Of a stretch of DNA of 64,000 nt, positions 62,058-64,000 are shown in pieces. A program made the position numbers and the translations under genes. Under the pieces are notes generated by a model. It had not been told where the DNA came from and made no database searches. It saw only the letters and a list, made by a program, of their open reading frames with translations. How positions within the stretch are numbered: position 1 is the first letter of the stretch; the number at the start of each line of letters is the position of its first letter. This DNA is from Roseburia_C sp031555935 (GTDB lineage Bacteria; Bacillota; Clostridia; Lachnospirales; Lachnospiraceae). The DNA is taken from contig JAVBTX010000009.1 in NCBI GenBank assembly GCA_031555935.1, positions 1 to 64,000 of the forward strand. Reading direction: 5' to 3'.

Positions 62058-63254
62058 CTAATTTAAATAGCCTTTGCCAGCCAGATAGTCGGCAATCGTC
62101 TGAACGTCTTTGTCGCCGCGTCCTGACAAGCACACTACCATTACTTGCTCTTTGGTCATTGTACTGGCATGTTTCATTGCATAAGCAATCGCATGGGCAC
62201 TTTCAATCGCCGGTATGATGCCTTCAATTTTACTTAATTCCATTAATGCATCCATTGCCTCGATATCGGTAACTGCGACATACTCTGCCCGGTTACTATC
62301 ACGCAGATATGCATGCTCGGGACCGACCCCCGGATAATCCAGACCAGCCGAAATTGAGTGCGCCAATTGTACATTACCGTCCTCATCCTGCAATAGATAG
62401 GAACGCATTCCGTGTAATACTCCCGGTTTACCAAGTACCATTGCACTGGCATGTTTATCAGTATCAACACCAAGTCCGGCCGCTTCAACACCAATTAACT
62501 TTACTTCTGAATCGTCAAGAAATTCAGCAAACATTCCAATTGAATTCGAACCTCCGCCAACACATGCCATCACTACATCCGGCAAGCGCCCTTCAACTTC
62601 TAGTATCTGTCGTCTGGCTTCGCGGCTGATAATACTTTGAAACTCCTTGACCATCTTCGGATATGGATATGGTCCAACCGCTGAACCAATAATGTAAAAT
62701 GTGTCCTCGGCTGTTTTTGCCCAGGTCCGAATGGCCTCGTTGGTTGCATCCTTTAAGGTGTTACTGCCAGAAGTGACTTTCTTAACCTTGGCACCAAGCA
62801 GCTCCATTCGCATTACATTTAGCGCCTGTCTTTCCATATCCTCAGCCCCCATATAAACTGTGCATTCCATATCAAAAAGGGCTGCTCCGGTGGCAGTTGC
62901 GACGCCATGCTGTCCGGCTCCGGTTTCGGCAATGATTTTTGTTTTGCCCATCCGTTTTGCTAATAAAATCTGGCCAATCACGTTGTTAATTTTATGGGCT
63001 CCAGTGTGGTTTAAATCTTCACGTTTTAAATAGATTTTGGTACCATACTTTGCACTCATACGCTCGGCATAGTAAAGCGGCGTTTCACGGCCGACATATT
63101 GCCGCAGGTAATACTGGTATTCTTCGATAAATTTCGGGTCAGCGATTGCCGCCTCGAAGGCCTGCTCTAACTCCCCTAATGTATTCATCAATGACTCTGC
63201 CACATACTGGCCGCCAAATTGACCGTAATATTTGTTACTTTGATTCTTCTCCAT
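62058..63254 (-). CDS. trpB: Tryptophan synthase beta chain
   Basis: PLP enzyme joining indole and serine. The PLP lysine is Lys88 in HTGAHKIN, with the phosphate-binding loop CVGGGSNSIGMF. 398 residues, the TrpB1 length. Its start overlaps the end of trpF by 20 bases, with AAGG(T)GAAGGA upstream, so translation is coupled. Confidence 0.97.
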   Translation of the reverse strand: MEKNQSNKYYGQFGGQYVAESLMNTLGELEQAFEAAIADPKFIEEYQYYLRQYVGRETPLYYAERMSAKYGTKIYLKREDLNHTGAHKINNVIGQILLAKRMGKTKIIAETGAGQHGVATATGAALFDMECTVYMGAEDMERQALNVMRMELLGAKVKKVTSGSNTLKDATNEAIRTWAKTAEDTFYIIGSAVGPYPYPKMVKEFQSIISREARRQILEVEGRLPDVVMACVGGGSNSIGMFAEFLDDSEVKLIGVEAAGLGVDTDKHASAMVLGKPGVLHGMRSYLLQDEDGNVQLAHSISAGLDYPGVGPEHAYLRDSNRAEYVAVTDIEAMDALMELSKIEGIIPAIESAHAIAYAMKHASTMTKEQVMVVCLSGRGDKDVQTIADYLAGKGYLN

Positions 63255-63894
63255 GTTCCTTCACCTTTCTTACAAATGCTTTTATTTTATCTGGGGATTT
63301 TCCGCTCGCGCCTTCCACGCCGGAGCTGACATCCACAATATCAGGACTAAAAATAGTAATTCCCCTCGTCACATTTTCCGTTGTTAAGCCTCCCGCCAGA
63401 ATAAATTGCTTTCCAAAACGAAGAATACTTGCCTTCATTTCTGCTGATTTTTTTTCCCAATCAAAGGTCTTGCCGCCACCATACTCATTTCCATCCACTA
63501 CATAGCCGGTGATTTTATCGCTGCCCGGTTGTCTGTTTATCGCTGCTAATACTTGACCTGCCTGTACTGCATCACTAATATTAACGGCCCGCCAGATGGG
63601 TATTGATAGCTGAGCGAAAAAATTCGGCACATCCTCTCCATAATCGCCATGTATCTGTAAAATATCAAATCCAGCCGCCACAATCTGGGCAATTTGACTT
63701 GCATCCGGAGTAACAGTTACCGCCACGCTTTTTATCCCTGGCAATAATTGCTGCCTGAGCGCTTTGGCACGTTCCATGCTGATATTTCGTTTGCTTTTTT
63801 CGTAGAATACAAATCCGGCATAATCGACTTGCATTTCATTTAATGTGGCAATTTCATGTTCCATCGTGATTCCGCAGATTTTTATTTTTGTCAT
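63235..63894 (-). CDS. trpF: Phosphoribosylanthranilate isomerase
   Basis: A TIM barrel of 219 residues with the catalytic Cys near residue 7 in KICGIT and the conserved ILQIHGDY. I use the ATG at 63894, which has GAGGTG 6 bases upstream; the frame is open 12 codons further but overlaps trpC without a site. It starts 20 bases after the trpC stop. Confidence 0.95.
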   Translation of the reverse strand: MTKIKICGITMEHEIATLNEMQVDYAGFVFYEKSKRNISMERAKALRQQLLPGIKSVAVTVTPDASQIAQIVAAGFDILQIHGDYGEDVPNFFAQLSIPIWRAVNISDAVQAGQVLAAINRQPGSDKITGYVVDGNEYGGGKTFDWEKKSAEMKASILRFGKQFILAGGLTTENVTRGITIFSPDIVDVSSGVEGASGKSPDKIKAFVRKVKEHGEESK

Positions 63895-63914
63895 CGCTTC
63901 CACCTCTTTGCCAG

Positions 63915-64000
63915 CTACAAGGCTTTCCATCGTTTTGATAATGCCTGTGGATTTTCCGATTCCATAAAGGCTCTGCCAATTAGAAATGCATTTATCTGAC
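63915..64000 (-). CDS. trpC: Indole-3-glycerol phosphate synthase, C-terminal end (cut by window edge)
   Basis: The last 27 codons read INAFLIGRAFMESENPQALS followed by KRWKAL and TAG. The NAFLIGRAFM segment is the final strand and phosphate-binding helix of the IGPS barrel. It matches the position upstream of trpF. The rest lies beyond the window. Confidence 0.85.
   Translation of the reverse strand, partial: QINAFLIGRAFMESENPQALSKRWKAL

Overview
The window looks like the chromosome of a low-to-moderate G+C, Gram-positive, spore-forming anaerobe of the class Clostridia, most like a Lachnospiraceae member. The evidence is spoIVA with a sigma-E-type -10, Gram-positive style gene clusters (rimP-nusA-ylxR-ylxQ-infB-rbfA-nrnA-truB-ribF and infC-rpmI-rplT), strong AGGAGG ribosome binding sites, an AUU-started infC, BspA-like and Flg_new surface repeats, a lipoprotein sugar-binding protein and a BioY/BirA-box unit. 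This is a judgement from content, not a database match. Almost all genes are on the minus strand.

1-14.7 kb is an accessory surface-protein island. It holds a 3359-residue secreted protein with eight long repeat units, a LytS-type sensor kinase, a response regulator with an OmpR/SARP-like winged helix, and a smaller sortase-anchored protein. Three promoters in it (before the giant gene, the kinase gene and the anchored-protein gene) carry the same heptamer direct repeat (GTTTGTG, TTCT, RTTTGTG; 11-bp period) placed 9-10 bp before a TATAAT box with no -35. I read this as one autoregulated two-component regulon controlling two cell-surface proteins. The island is bracketed by two near-identical terminator hairpins.

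14.8-27.5 kb is housekeeping: pnp, rpsO, a secreted NlpC/P60 hydrolase, then the transcription/translation operon from rimP to ribF. 27.4-28.7 kb holds two identical tRNA-Glu(CTC) genes in duplicated flanks, two small membrane-protein genes and a candidate small RNA. 28.7-36 kb has two COG0523 metal-related GTPases, an ABC exporter, a HAD phosphatase, argS, and a DapF-like epimerase whose two catalytic cysteines are both serine. 36-51.3 kb has galE, an AraC regulator, an alpha/beta hydrolase, infC-rpmI-rplT with an attenuator leader, an unknown membrane protein, a PHP phosphoesterase, a polyphosphate block (pheA, AAA ATPase, ppx, ppk1) and a DUF5050-like protein. 51.4-60.2 kb has spoIVA, a maltodextrin-type ABC operon with LacI regulator and malQ, and a biotin-regulated bioY operon. 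60.2-64 kb is the end of a trp operon in the order trpC-trpF-trpB-trpA-trpD, with trpC cut by the window edge.

No CRISPR array, prophage, rRNA, complete insertion sequence or replication origin was seen. Three palindromes resemble the ends of IS elements.
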